The position numbers and the translations under genes are program-made. Shown here piece by piece: positions 10,848-18,603 of a stretch of 46,153 nucleotides of DNA. Position 1 is the first letter of the stretch, and each line of letters starts with the position of its first letter. Source of the stretch: Actinomycetota bacterium (lineage in GTDB: Bacteria; Actinomycetota; Geothermincolia; Geothermincolales; RBG-13-55-18); the NCBI GenBank assembly GCA_013178005.1, contig JABLXL010000027.1, positions 1 to 46,153 of the forward strand, in the 5' to 3' direction. The notes under the pieces were generated by a model. That model saw only the letters and a program-made list of their open reading frames with translations, searched no databases and had not been told where the DNA came from.

Positions 10848-12191
10848 CTACCCCTGCTTAACAAGATTGGTGAGTTTCTGGACAGCGTCGTATATATCCC
10901 TTTTTTCCTCCATCAATTTTTTTATTTTCTCAACGGAATGTATAGTGGTCGAATGATGCCTGCCCCCGAACGCGTCGCTTATAACGGGAAGAGAAGCATC
11001 GGTGAGTTCGCGGCATAAATACATACATATCTGCCTGGCGATGACCAACTGGCGCGAACGGTTCGGACTGGTCAGTTGGGAAACGGAGAGGTTGAAGTAA
11101 TCAGCAGTGGTTTTCATAATGTGGTCGATGGTTATAGTTCGTTGCTCTTCAGCCGGGAGAATGTCCCGCAGGACCTCTTTTGCGAGTTCAAGGGAAAGGG
11201 GCTCCTTGGTGAGGTTGGAATAAGCGACCACCCTTATTAACGCCCCCTCGAGCTCCCTAATATTGGACACAAACTTGGAGGCGATAAAATCTATAACCTC
11301 ATCCGGAACCTCCTTTTTATCTAGAGAAGATTTTTTTCGAAGAATCGCTATTCTCGTCTCGAGTTCTGGTGGCTGGATATCAGTTGTCAAACCCCACTTA
11401 AAGCGCGAAATGAGGCGATCCTGAAGACCGGCTATATCCTCTGGGGGGCGGTCGCTACTCAAAACAATCTGCTTGTTGTTGTTGTATAACTCATTGAAGG
11501 TGTGAAAGAATTCCTCAAGAGTTTTTTCTTTATTGGCGAGGAACTGAACATCGTCAATTAAAAGCATGTCAATAGAACGGTATTTCCTCTGGAAAGACGA
11601 GGTTCTTCCAGAGGAAAGGGCATTTATAAAATCGTTTAAAAACTGCTCGGAGCTTCTATATATAACCTTAAAGCCGGGATATAGCTTTTTGGTGTAATGA
11701 CCTATGGAATGGAGAAGGTGAGTTTTACCCAGGCCCACCCCTCCGTATATATAAAGGGGGTTGTAACAAGTAGGATTTTCGGAAACCGAGAGGGCGGCTG
11801 CATGGGCAAAACGGTTGCTCGATCCTATAACAAACGTTTCAAACGTGAACCTCGGGTTAAGGTCACCACCCTCTTCCGAACCCTCTTCTTCCGCGAGGAT
11901 ATTGACGTCGAGATAAACGGGATCCCGGCCAGGTTTTTTTCTACGATCCTTGAGGATTATCTTTACCTCTTCGACGCCGGGAAACACCTCCGATGCCACA
12001 CGCCGCAAGAGCCCAATATATCTCTTGTCAACCCATTCCTTGGTGAAGGTGTTGTTTGTGTATATGACAAGGGTGGAACCATCAACCTTATCGAAATAGA
12101 TATTCTTGAACCACATGGACGAGGAATCTGGCACCTGGTCCTGCAGTTTTACCATGTATTTTTCCCACAAGAGATCGGTTTTCTGTACCAT
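10848..12191 (-). CDS. dnaA: Chromosomal replication initiator DnaA
   Basis: DnaA binds DnaA boxes, melts the origin and recruits the helicase. At 447 residues it has all four domains. The AAA+ domain has Walker A YGGVGLGKTHLLHSIG and Walker B MLLIDDVQFLA. Domain IV carries the DnaA signature, SRQLVIARQICMYLCRELTD followed by FGGRHHSTTIHS. ATG 12191 is preceded by GGGGAT. The gene lies 48 bases downstream of the GHKL/winged-helix gene and reads away from the likely oriC. Confidence 0.98.
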   Translation of the reverse strand: MVQKTDLLWEKYMVKLQDQVPDSSSMWFKNIYFDKVDGSTLVIYTNNTFTKEWVDKRYIGLLRRVASEVFPGVEEVKIILKDRRKKPGRDPVYLDVNILAEEEGSEEGGDLNPRFTFETFVIGSSNRFAHAAALSVSENPTCYNPLYIYGGVGLGKTHLLHSIGHYTKKLYPGFKVIYRSSEQFLNDFINALSSGRTSSFQRKYRSIDMLLIDDVQFLANKEKTLEEFFHTFNELYNNNKQIVLSSDRPPEDIAGLQDRLISRFKWGLTTDIQPPELETRIAILRKKSSLDKKEVPDEVIDFIASKFVSNIRELEGALIRVVAYSNLTKEPLSLELAKEVLRDILPAEEQRTITIDHIMKTTADYFNLSVSQLTSPNRSRQLVIARQICMYLCRELTDASLPVISDAFGGRHHSTTIHSVEKIKKLMEEKRDIYDAVQKLTNLVKQG

Positions 12192-12239
12192 TGGAACATC
12201 CCCCGGGCGGGTCTTTGGCTGCGACTCACGGCAATTCTA

Positions 12240-12974
12240 TTACAGCGACAGAAGCCTCTGCAAGTACGACTTTCCGGCAACGGAAAGGAATCTTTTTCCA
12301 GTTGACGTGATGTCCACCAGCCCCAGTTCCTGCAAGCGAACGAGTTCGCGGTGAGCCGTACCCACGCTTACGTTGAGCTCGGAAGATATCTGAGAGGGCC
12401 CCATCAGCACGCCCTCGGAGAGCAGAAATAGAATGTTGTTCTGGCGCTGGGACAGGTTGTAAACATCGACGCCCCCAACATGGTGCGATGAGGATGGAGA
12501 GAGGATGAGACGAGCAAAAGTGGCTTTTCCGGGCATGGAGTCAAGCACCAGGTCTCCCCCAAGGGATCGAAGCTCCTCAAGAGCGAGGTTAAGTCCAATG
12601 CCGACGCCACGGATGATCCTGCGTTGAAGGTCGTTGGCGGTAGTAAAACCCATCTCAAAGGCGATATCCGTTCGGTCTATGCCGGTGCCGGTGTCGCACA
12701 CGGAGATGGCGCCATAAGAGGGGTCGACAACAACAGAGGCGTTGCAGGGGATCGCATGCACGAGGTTTTCGAGCACCTCTCGTATGGCGAGCGAGGGAAA
12801 GGGTATGCCCGACGAGGATACGTTCTCCTCGACGAGGCCGGAAACATGGCTAACGAAAGACAAAAAATCGTTCTCCGCGATGGAATGAATGACAAAACCC
12901 CCTTCCCCATCAGGCAACGCGACCCGAGTCGGGGGCGGCGTTAACGACCCCTGCACGTCTCCGCGGGAGGACAT
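12240..12974 (-). CDS. GHKL ATPase fused to winged-helix DNA-binding domain
   Basis: I do not recognise a named family. Residues ~55-160 form a GHKL ATPase: N box REVLENLVHA (E67, N70), G1 box CDTGTGID (D94), GFTTAND, and G2 box RGVGIGLNLALEELRSLGG. There is no phospho-acceptor histidine domain, so it is not a standard kinase. Residues ~172-240 are a winged helix-turn-helix of MarR/ArsR type (LSQRQNNILFLLSEG, GPSQISSELNVSVGTAHREL). ATG 12974 with GAAAGG eight bases upstream is preferred over GTG 12983. Encoded between oriC and dnaA in the dnaA direction, it may bind DNA in an ATP-dependent way and affect dnaA expression or origin firing. That is inference. Confidence 0.85.
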   Translation of the reverse strand: MSSRGDVQGSLTPPPTRVALPDGEGGFVIHSIAENDFLSFVSHVSGLVEENVSSSGIPFPSLAIREVLENLVHAIPCNASVVVDPSYGAISVCDTGTGIDRTDIAFEMGFTTANDLQRRIIRGVGIGLNLALEELRSLGGDLVLDSMPGKATFARLILSPSSSHHVGGVDVYNLSQRQNNILFLLSEGVLMGPSQISSELNVSVGTAHRELVRLQELGLVDITSTGKRFLSVAGKSYLQRLLSL

Positions 12975-13627
12975 TTTCCACACCTTTCAAAGTATTCCGG
13001 GAAAGCGCAGGAAACGCGGCTGGAAAGGATGAAAGGGGCGAAAAGCTGCGAAAGATTATACACAGCGCGCCGGCGCGAACGGCGGTGGATTGCTGGGAGA
13101 ATGGCATACGCGGCAAGTAAGAGAATTCTAAAAAACAGCCATTTTACCAGGCAATACATTAGTTTATCCACAATAATTTCCACAGATGTTGATAAACATG
13201 CAGGCAACGAAACACATAACCGACTCGGCCATTATAACAGCGATTATAACAGCGCTCCACACCAATGGCCACGCCCAAAAAGAAACCCGCCCGACGCACC
13301 ATAGAGGGAGGGCATGAAAAGGGGTGGAAAGCGGCAAAGAAAACACACCTAAGAAAAGGGAAAAAGATAATGAATAAATCGCAACGCGCAAAGGACGACT
13401 AGAGCGATAAGGAGAGATAGGGGCAAAATCGATCCATGGCGGCGCTACGGAAACCATAAGAACGGAAACGCACAGAGTGAAGAATGGCACAAAAGCCGTT
13501 TCCACCGAAGAGAGGCCGGAAGATCCCGACCACGGATGCAATCAAGACTCGACACACTGTATGGTGCTGACATGGACCTCCGGGCAGGAAGGGACCTCCT
13601 TCACCAGGGAATCGACCCCGCGTTTTC
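12975..13627. other. oriC: Probable chromosomal origin of replication (oriC)
   Basis: This 650-base gap separates the leftward dnaA block from the rightward rpmH block. It holds DnaA boxes TTATACACA at 13056-13064, TTATCCACA at 13164-13172 and inverse TGTTGATAA at 13187-13195, plus a weaker TTTTCCACA at 12974-12982. An AT-rich stretch at 13123-13200 surrounds the second and third boxes. A tandem 12-mer follows at 13231-13254. Strand switching of nearly all genes at this point supports a bidirectional origin. No gene can be supported inside it. Confidence 0.75.
13231..13254. repeat. Tandem 12-mer inside oriC
   Basis: ATTATAACAGCG occurs twice without interruption (13231-13242 and 13243-13254), 36 bases beyond the last DnaA box. 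Short AT-containing tandem repeats next to DnaA boxes are typical of duplex-unwinding elements. Its role here is inferred. Confidence 0.6.
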
Positions 13628-13656
13628 TTGACACCCCAAAAGGCCGTGGATATAAT
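13628..13656 (+). promoter_or_regulatory. Perfect sigma-70 promoter of rpmH
   Basis: TTGACA at 13628-13633 and TATAAT at 13651-13656 are both exact consensus hexamers with an optimal 17-base spacer. The rpmH ATG lies 26 bases past the -10 box, leaving a very short leader with GGAGGTAG as ribosome-binding site at 13672-13679. Confidence 0.92.
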
Positions 13657-13681
13657 CTTTATGCTTTACCTGGAGGTAGAA

Positions 13682-13816
13682 ATGAAAAGGACGTATCAAC
13701 CGAATACCAGAAAAAGGAAGAAGAACCACGGCTTCAGAAAGCGCATGAGTACCCGGGCCGGAAGGGCGATAATCAAGAGGCGCAGGCTTAAGGGAAGGAA
13801 AAGGGTGAGCGCCTGA
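13682..13816 (+). CDS. rpmH: Ribosomal protein bL34
   Basis: The 44-residue, strongly basic protein has the bL34 signature: [20 protein letters not shown] followed by [20 protein letters not shown]. The start ATG 13682 is fixed by this N-terminus and by GGAGG just upstream. It is the first gene of the rpmH-rnpA-yidD-yidC-jag run. Confidence 0.99.
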   Translation: MKRTYQPNTRKRKKNHGFRKRMSTRAGRAIIKRRRLKGRKRVSA

Positions 13817-13822
13817 GGACCC

Positions 13823-14149
13823 ATGGAGACCCTCAGGAACAGCCGTGAGTTCAAAGAGGTAATAGACGGCGGCGAGAAGTCGGTTCTGGAAACAATTACC
13901 ATTTTTATCCTTCCGAACCATGTGGGGCAAACACGCATTGGAATATCGGTATCCCGGAAGCTCGGGGGGAGCGTAAAGAGGAACAAGATCAAGAGAAGGA
14001 TAAGAGAGGCGGCGAGGAGGACGGCCAGCGAGATACCTAAAAGTATCGACCTCGTCGTCATCGCTAGGAAGGCAGCGGAGAAAGCCTCCTATCAAGACAT
14101 AGAAAAAGACCTCGCGCAGGCCTTGAGTAAATACGCGACAACAACATGA
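13823..14149 (+). CDS. rnpA: Ribonuclease P protein component
   Basis: This is the protein cofactor of RNase P, which trims tRNA 5' ends. At 108 residues it is of normal length. The conserved RNA-binding segment RIGISVSRKLGGSVKRNKIK followed by RRIREAAR is intact, and LVVIARKAA matches the second conserved strand. It starts six bases after the rpmH stop and overlaps yidD by four bases (ATGA). Confidence 0.97.
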   Translation: METLRNSREFKEVIDGGEKSVLETITIFILPNHVGQTRIGISVSRKLGGSVKRNKIKRRIREAARRTASEIPKSIDLVVIARKAAEKASYQDIEKDLAQALSKYATTT

Positions 14150-14394
14150 TGGACATGAGAGAGAAAGAGAATGGGGCGTTGAAAAGAATGCTGGTATGCG
14201 CGATAAGGGCGTATCAAATATTGATATCAAGCTGGATGCCGCCGAGGTGCAGGTTCTACCCGAGCTGCTCACAATATACCCTGCAAGCGGTGGAGACCTA
14301 CGGGCCCGCGAAGGGAATGTGGCTGGGGTTGAGGAGGCTAACGAGGTGCCACCCATGGAACGAGGGCGGGTATGACCCACTTCCGGAGAAGTAG
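14146..14394 (+). CDS. yidD: Membrane protein insertion efficiency factor YidD
   Basis: The 82-residue protein shows the YidD hallmarks: AIRAYQILISSWMPPRCRFY, then PSCSQYTLQAVETYG, GLRRLTRCHPW, and a C-terminal GGYDPLP. The N-terminal amphipathic helix is thought to sit on the inner membrane face near the YidC/Sec insertase. Its start overlaps the rnpA stop, and yidC follows six bases after its stop. Confidence 0.97.
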   Translation: MMDMREKENGALKRMLVCAIRAYQILISSWMPPRCRFYPSCSQYTLQAVETYGPAKGMWLGLRRLTRCHPWNEGGYDPLPEK

Positions 14395-14400
14395 GCAAAG

Positions 14401-15456
14401 ATGAACGTCTGGTCCTCGCTATGGAACGGCATCGTCGACGGCCTCAATTTTATCCTGCAGGCACTATATAACCTGACGGGCAATTACGGGGTGGCGACCA
14501 TCCTTCTCACGGTGCTGGTAAAGCTCGTGCTCCTGCCCCTGACCATCAAACAGACGCGGTCCATGATCGCGATGCAGAAAATCCAGCCCGAGATAAAAAA
14601 GCTGCAGGAAAAATACAAGGATGACCGCGAGCGGCTATCCCAGGAGATGATGAAGTTCTACAAGGAGAACAAGGTAAATCCCCTGGGCGGCTGCCTCCCC
14701 CTGCTGCTCCAGATGCCGATATTTTTTGCGCTCTTCACGGTGCTGAGGAAATATCTCCTGACGGTGCCAACGCTGATAGTGGGCAACACGTATGCCGTTT
14801 TTAAGGGATTGCCGCAATATGCCGCCGGCCTCCCCGGTGCTTATGGACTACTGCCCATCGTGAAGCCAGCGGGATTCTTGTGGATAAAAAATCTCGCGGA
14901 CTCCACCAGGCTGGCGGACCCCACCTTTATCCTAATAATCCTGCTCGCCGCAACCACCTACTATTCGCAGAAGCAGGTGATGACCGATCCGCGCCAGAAG
15001 AACATGATGATCATAATGCCGCTCATCACCGCCTTTATCGGGTGGAGTCTCCCAGCCGGCGTGGTCTTATACTGGCTCACCACCAATACCCTACAGATAT
15101 TGCAGCAGTTCGCGATGGAGCGATACGATAAAAGGCACCCAAAAGAAGAAGCGAAGGGTGGGGAAAAAGGCAAGAAGGAGCCGGAAAAGACAGGCGCACG
15201 ACCCCAGGAAGGCGAAAAGAAGGCACCGCCCGAAAAGGCTAAGCCCGCAAAGGGAGCGCCCAGCAAGGCAACAGCGCAGCAACAGAAAACAAAGGGAGCA
15301 GGGGCTCAGCAAAGGGGAAAACAAGGAAAATCCGCGGAAAGGAAGGGAGCGCAACCTGTCAAGGGCGGCAATCAGAAGAAAAAACCGAAAACTCCACCGC
15401 CACAACAGAAAAAGAACCCGGGAGCCCCTAAAAAGGGCAACCAGCGTAAAAGATAA
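14401..15456 (+). CDS. yidC: Membrane protein insertase YidC
   Basis: This YidC/Oxa1 insertase is 351 residues, the short Gram-positive form without the large periplasmic domain. The conserved core is seen from YGVATILLTVLVKLVLLPLT through the charged cytoplasmic loop (QPEIKKLQEKYKDD) to GGCLPLLLQMPIFFALF, with further membrane helices near residues 175-225. Roughly the last 105 residues are an extended Lys/Pro/Gln/Ala-rich tail, expected to contact ribosomes during co-translational insertion. The tail is low complexity and unusually long. Confidence 0.96.
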   Translation: MNVWSSLWNGIVDGLNFILQALYNLTGNYGVATILLTVLVKLVLLPLTIKQTRSMIAMQKIQPEIKKLQEKYKDDRERLSQEMMKFYKENKVNPLGGCLPLLLQMPIFFALFTVLRKYLLTVPTLIVGNTYAVFKGLPQYAAGLPGAYGLLPIVKPAGFLWIKNLADSTRLADPTFILIILLAATTYYSQKQVMTDPRQKNMMIIMPLITAFIGWSLPAGVVLYWLTTNTLQILQQFAMERYDKRHPKEEAKGGEKGKKEPEKTGARPQEGEKKAPPEKAKPAKGAPSKATAQQQKTKGAGAQQRGKQGKSAERKGAQPVKGGNQKKKPKTPPPQQKKNPGAPKKGNQRKR

Positions 15457-15470
15457 CGGGAGGAAAACAC

Positions 15471-15926
15471 ATGGAAGCGGCAGAAAGGCCCAACACCCCG
15501 AAAAGCATCGTCGTGGACATCGTTAACCTGATGAACTTAAGGACAAGAGTAACCAGCTGGGAAGACGATGAGGAGATCCACGTGGACGTATGGGGCGACA
15601 ACCTGGGTATACTCATCGGAAGGGGAGGCGCTACCCTTCAGGCCCTGCAGGAAATCGTGACCACGATCATAAGGAGAAGCAGGCAGGAGACACGCAGGAT
15701 TACGATAGATGTGGAAAGGTACAGGGAGAGAAGACGACAGAAACTGCGGGAATATGCGGAAAATATGGCGGAAAAAGCACTTAGCACGAAGAGACCTGTG
15801 AGGCTGGATCCCATGCCTGCGCGCGAGAGGAAGATCATACACGATGCGCTCAAGGACATCGAGGGAGTAGAGAGCAAGAGCGAAGGCGAAGAGCCAGAGA
15901 GAAGGATAGTAATTTCCCCTGCCTGA
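15471..15926 (+). CDS. jag: Jag/KhpB RNA-binding protein (KH and R3H)
   Basis: The 151-residue protein has a KH domain (LGILIGRGGATLQALQEIV, with the GRGG loop) and a C-terminal R3H domain (MPARERKIIHDALKDIEGV... RRIVISPA). The separate Jag_N domain found in longer homologues is missing, which is common in actinobacteria. Family members bind RNA and influence cell elongation and division in Gram-positive bacteria. It starts 14 bases after yidC. Confidence 0.93.
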   Translation: MEAAERPNTPKSIVVDIVNLMNLRTRVTSWEDDEEIHVDVWGDNLGILIGRGGATLQALQEIVTTIIRRSRQETRRITIDVERYRERRRQKLREYAENMAEKALSTKRPVRLDPMPARERKIIHDALKDIEGVESKSEGEEPERRIVISPA

Positions 15927-16109
15927 ACCGAAAGGCCTCGATTAAGGCCAGAGGGAAGATGGCCTTGCGACACCTGGGGGAGAAAAGCCGGGCACCCATA
16001 GCACCCAGGGGAAAGAGTGCCTCCAATCAAAGCCTATACCAGAGCTTAAGAGATAGGAATCGCCATAACCAACTCCTCGGGATATATCGGCAATAATGAC
16101 GAGCAACCG

Positions 16110-16170
16110 TGTGAGCCAAGGCCTTGGAGGAAAAGAGAAAGAGCGGAACCGCAAACCTGGATGGCTCACA
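16110..16170. repeat. Nested inverted repeat
   Basis: TGTGAGCCA at 16110-16118 is perfectly complementary to TGGCTCACA at 16162-16170. Inside lie the perfect palindrome CCAAGGCCTTGG (16116-16127) and a short hairpin GCGGAACCGC (16143-16152). No T-run follows, so it is not an obvious terminator. It could be a structured RNA or a protein-binding site. Confidence 0.45.
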
Positions 16171-16357
16171 GGAAACGTGAGGGCGAAGGGTTAAATAGGA
16201 TCCCGCAGCAAGAATTTTCAATTGAAGAGTCTCGACAACGCCCCTACTAAACAAGACGCATATGCCACCGGATCCCATCTGGCTCGTGGTGCGGAGACCC
16301 CCTCCAGTTATTTCATGGGAGACAAGGCTTTTTGAATAGAGAGCCTCAGAATACGTG

Positions 16358-16416
16358 AAACACTCACGGACGAGGAAAACGATGGTGGAAAGCGAACCTG
16401 TTTCACGTGAAACACA
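16358..16416. repeat. 59-bp direct repeat, copy 1, containing parS
   Basis: This segment is identical base for base to 16449-16507, with a 91-base offset. Each copy ends in a parS site. A half-site ACGTGAAACA lies at 16353-16362 at the left edge, hinting at a further degenerate copy. Confidence 0.9.
16399..16414. promoter_or_regulatory. parS: parS site 1
   Basis: TGTTTCACGTGAAACA is a perfect 16-bp palindrome and exact match to the bacterial parS consensus bound by chromosomal ParB. It lies 2.2 kb upstream of parB in the same neighbourhood. Confidence 0.97.
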
Positions 16417-16448
16417 CCGTCGACTCCCGAGCGGGAAAAGATAACGAC

Positions 16449-16507
16449 AAACACTCACGGACGAGGAAAACGATGGTGGAAAGCGAACCTGTTTCACGTG
16501 AAACACA
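16449..16507. repeat. 59-bp direct repeat, copy 2, containing parS
   Basis: This is the second copy of the repeat at 16358-16416 without a single difference. The identity over non-parS flanking sequence implies a recent duplication or a conserved larger unit. Confidence 0.9.
16490..16505. promoter_or_regulatory. parS: parS site 2
   Basis: This is a second exact TGTTTCACGTGAAACA, 91 bases from the first, in the same relative position within the duplicated 59-bp unit. Confidence 0.97.
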
Positions 16508-16743
16508 TCAATAAGAAAACGGGCAACACCCCCGTCGCGAATCTTTCGTAAAAAGAACAAGTCGAAAAATCGGAAATCAAACCCCATGTTTTACGCCCCA
16601 TTCAAAGCGATTAGCCCAGATGGTATCGTTCCCGCATACCCCCGTTCAGGCCAGCAACAATACATTCACAGGCGTCGTTCCATGCTGATACTATATATGG
16701 CAACAAAACGACGAACGCTCATCACGAAAGGAGTCCATTTGTT

Positions 16744-16995
16744 GTGGAAAGAATAAATTATTCAGGACCAATGACTTTACCTATCAGGAAACCGGCGTAC
16801 GGAGACGAGGGTCGTGATATGAAGGCTGTGTCTTCGCTTGTCAATTCCAACGTATCGATGACTAGGAGCGTAGCGGATAATTTTAGTAAGGGAAAAGCCG
16901 ACGCATGGCTCCAACCCCTTGCACAGCCAATATGGTCAAGAAATACATTGGCCTCAGGCGCGCGAAGGGATAATCGTAGACAAACCTACACTTAA
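16744..16995 (+). CDS. Small hypothetical protein
   Basis: An 83-residue frame starts at GTG 16744, ten bases after a strong AAAGGAG, with a weak promoter candidate ahead of it. The protein has no recognisable motif, signal peptide or membrane helix. It contains a Ser/Asn-rich middle (SSLVNSNVSMTRSVADNFSK). It ends 56 bases before rsmG and could be a real small gene, a leader peptide or a decayed gene. Only the ribosome-binding site argues for translation. Confidence 0.3.
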   Translation: MERINYSGPMTLPIRKPAYGDEGRDMKAVSSLVNSNVSMTRSVADNFSKGKADAWLQPLAQPIWSRNTLASGARRDNRRQTYT

Positions 16996-17051
16996 TCAAT
17001 CGTGTCGAGAAGATGTAGCCTTTGACGTGGACAAACCAGAGGGGACTTATT

Positions 17052-17738
17052 GTGGAAGAAAAGGATATCTCCACGCGGCTGCTCGAAGCGGTGGAAAAGA
17101 CGGCAGCCAGGATGGGCTTAAACGTGGAAGACTGCAAGGCAAACATGTTGCTAGCCTATGTGGAGGAATTAACCAGGTGGAATAAGGCATATAACCTGGT
17201 GGGAAGAAAATTAGGGGCACAGGGGATAGTCGATCTCTGCGTGGATGCGATAACCCCGCTATGTTTCAAAGAGCTGATTGCGCCCCAAAAAGAGGTTGTC
17301 GATATCGGGAGCGGGGCGGGCATGCCCGGAATACCTTTATACATCCTCGCGGGTCCCTTCCCCCTCACGCTGGTGGAATCGCAGAGAAAGAAAATAACCT
17401 TTTTGCAACATGTACGAAGGAAACTCGGCCTCGAGGGCATAAGGATATATCCGGGAAGGGCTGAGACTATGTGCCGGGAGGAAGACCACCTGAATGCATA
17501 CGAAACCGCGTTCGCAAGGGCGGTGGCAGACCCGCCCCGGATCTTGAAGCTGGCGAGTCCTATTCTCTGTGACGGGGGGCGGCTGGTGATCTTTGTGGGT
17601 GAAAAAGACGCTGAGGGATTAAGGAGATCGAGCACCTTGCTGGAGGCGAGGGGATTCAAGCTTCAAACCACGAGATCCACGAAACGTTTTACGAGTCGGG
17701 ATAACCACCTCGCTTTACTGATAAAAATGGCTAAATGA
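17052..17738 (+). CDS. rsmG: 16S rRNA (guanine-N7) methyltransferase RsmG
   Basis: RsmG (GidB) methylates G527 in the 530 loop of 16S rRNA using S-adenosylmethionine. The SAM-binding motif VVDIGSGAGMPGIPL and LTLVESQRKKITFL are clear, followed by YETAFARAVADPP. GTG 17052 is chosen because AGAGGGG precedes it at the right distance, giving 228 residues. A TTG at 17022 would add ten residues but has no such site. Its location before parA matches many actinobacterial and firmicute origins. Confidence 0.95.
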   Translation: MEEKDISTRLLEAVEKTAARMGLNVEDCKANMLLAYVEELTRWNKAYNLVGRKLGAQGIVDLCVDAITPLCFKELIAPQKEVVDIGSGAGMPGIPLYILAGPFPLTLVESQRKKITFLQHVRRKLGLEGIRIYPGRAETMCREEDHLNAYETAFARAVADPPRILKLASPILCDGGRLVIFVGEKDAEGLRRSSTLLEARGFKLQTTRSTKRFTSRDNHLALLIKMAK

Positions 17739-17796
17739 GACATTTCAGTGGATGCCTTGCTGGAAAATAGCGGAAAAGATCGCGAGGTGATGGAGG

Positions 17797-18603
17797 ATGG
17801 AAGTCGAGGAAATCAAGCATGTGCAAGGGGAGAGGCTGCCCGCGGCAAAGGTGCTGGCGATAGCAAACCAGAAAGGGGGAGTGGGGAAAAGCACCACGGC
17901 GATCAACCTTGGGGCCTACCTGGCCATGGAGGGCAAAAGGGTACTCGTCGTAGACCTGGATCCGCAGAGCAACGCCACCAGCGGACTCGGCATAAGCGCG
18001 GGAACGACGAGCCAGCAGATATATGATGCCCTGGTCAACGAGGTGCCGCTCGAGGAGGTGATAGTTAAAACATCGACCAGTGGTTTAGACTTGGCTCCCT
18101 CGTCCTTGAAGCTCGCCGGGGCGGAGGTCGAGCTGGTCTCCCTGCTTTCCAGGGAGACCAGGTTGAAAAAGTGTCTCGAGCCCGTCAAGGAGCGTTATGA
18201 CCTTATTCTGATCGATTGCCCTCCTTCCCTGGGGCTCCTAACCGTAAACGCCCTGGCGGCGGCGGATGAGGTGTTGATCCCCATCCAATGCGAGTATTAC
18301 GCTCTCGAAGGATTGGTGTTGCTCCTCCGCACCATAGAAAAAATACGAGTTTACCTGAATCCCGAGTTGCGTATAGGGGGAATCCTGCTGACCATGCACG
18401 ACGCGCGCACCAGCATTTCCAGGCAGGTCATGGAGGAGGTGAGGAGGCAGTATCCAGCGGAAACCTTCGTTACCGTGATACCTCGTAACGTAAGGCTCAG
18501 CGAGGCGCCCAGCTACGGATGCCCCATATCCCAATACGATCCTTTGTGTAGGGGGGCCCTCGCTTACAGGGAGTTAGCAAAGGAAGTGATATCCAATGGC
18601 TAA
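17797..18603 (+). CDS. parA: Chromosome-partitioning ATPase ParA (Soj)
   Basis: This deviant-Walker ATPase drives origin segregation with ParB. The deviant Walker A is [16 protein letters not shown] near residues 24-39, and [14 protein letters not shown] and [15 protein letters not shown] are the following motifs. At 268 residues it is standard for chromosomal Soj-type proteins, with no N-terminal HTH as in plasmid ParA. It overlaps parB by eight bases. Confidence 0.98.
   Translation: MEVEEIKHVQGERLPAAKVLAIANQKGGVGKSTTAINLGAYLAMEGKRVLVVDLDPQSNATSGLGISAGTTSQQIYDALVNEVPLEEVIVKTSTSGLDLAPSSLKLAGAEVELVSLLSRETRLKKCLEPVKERYDLILIDCPPSLGLLTVNALAAADEVLIPIQCEYYALEGLVLLLRTIEKIRVYLNPELRIGGILLTMHDARTSISRQVMEEVRRQYPAETFVTVIPRNVRLSEAPSYGCPISQYDPLCRGALAYRELAKEVISNG

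Larger units (their letters stand above)
15927..16743. other. Gene-free centromere-like region
   Basis: No coding frame is convincing over these ~800 bases. The region contains a nested inverted repeat at 16110-16170, two copies of a 59-bp repeat, and two perfect parS sites. A weak promoter candidate (TTCACA at 16665-16670, 18-base spacer, TACTAT at 16689-16694) lies near its right end. The likely role is as the ParB-loading centromere near the origin. Confidence 0.6.

Noticed and set aside
13164-14398. Minus-strand open frames through oriC, rpmH, rnpA and yidD
   Set aside because: They oppose unambiguous small genes and the origin, and show no family motif.
16358-16507. CRISPR array
   Set aside because: Only two repeats are present, the repeat is 59 bp and contains parS, and no cas gene is near.
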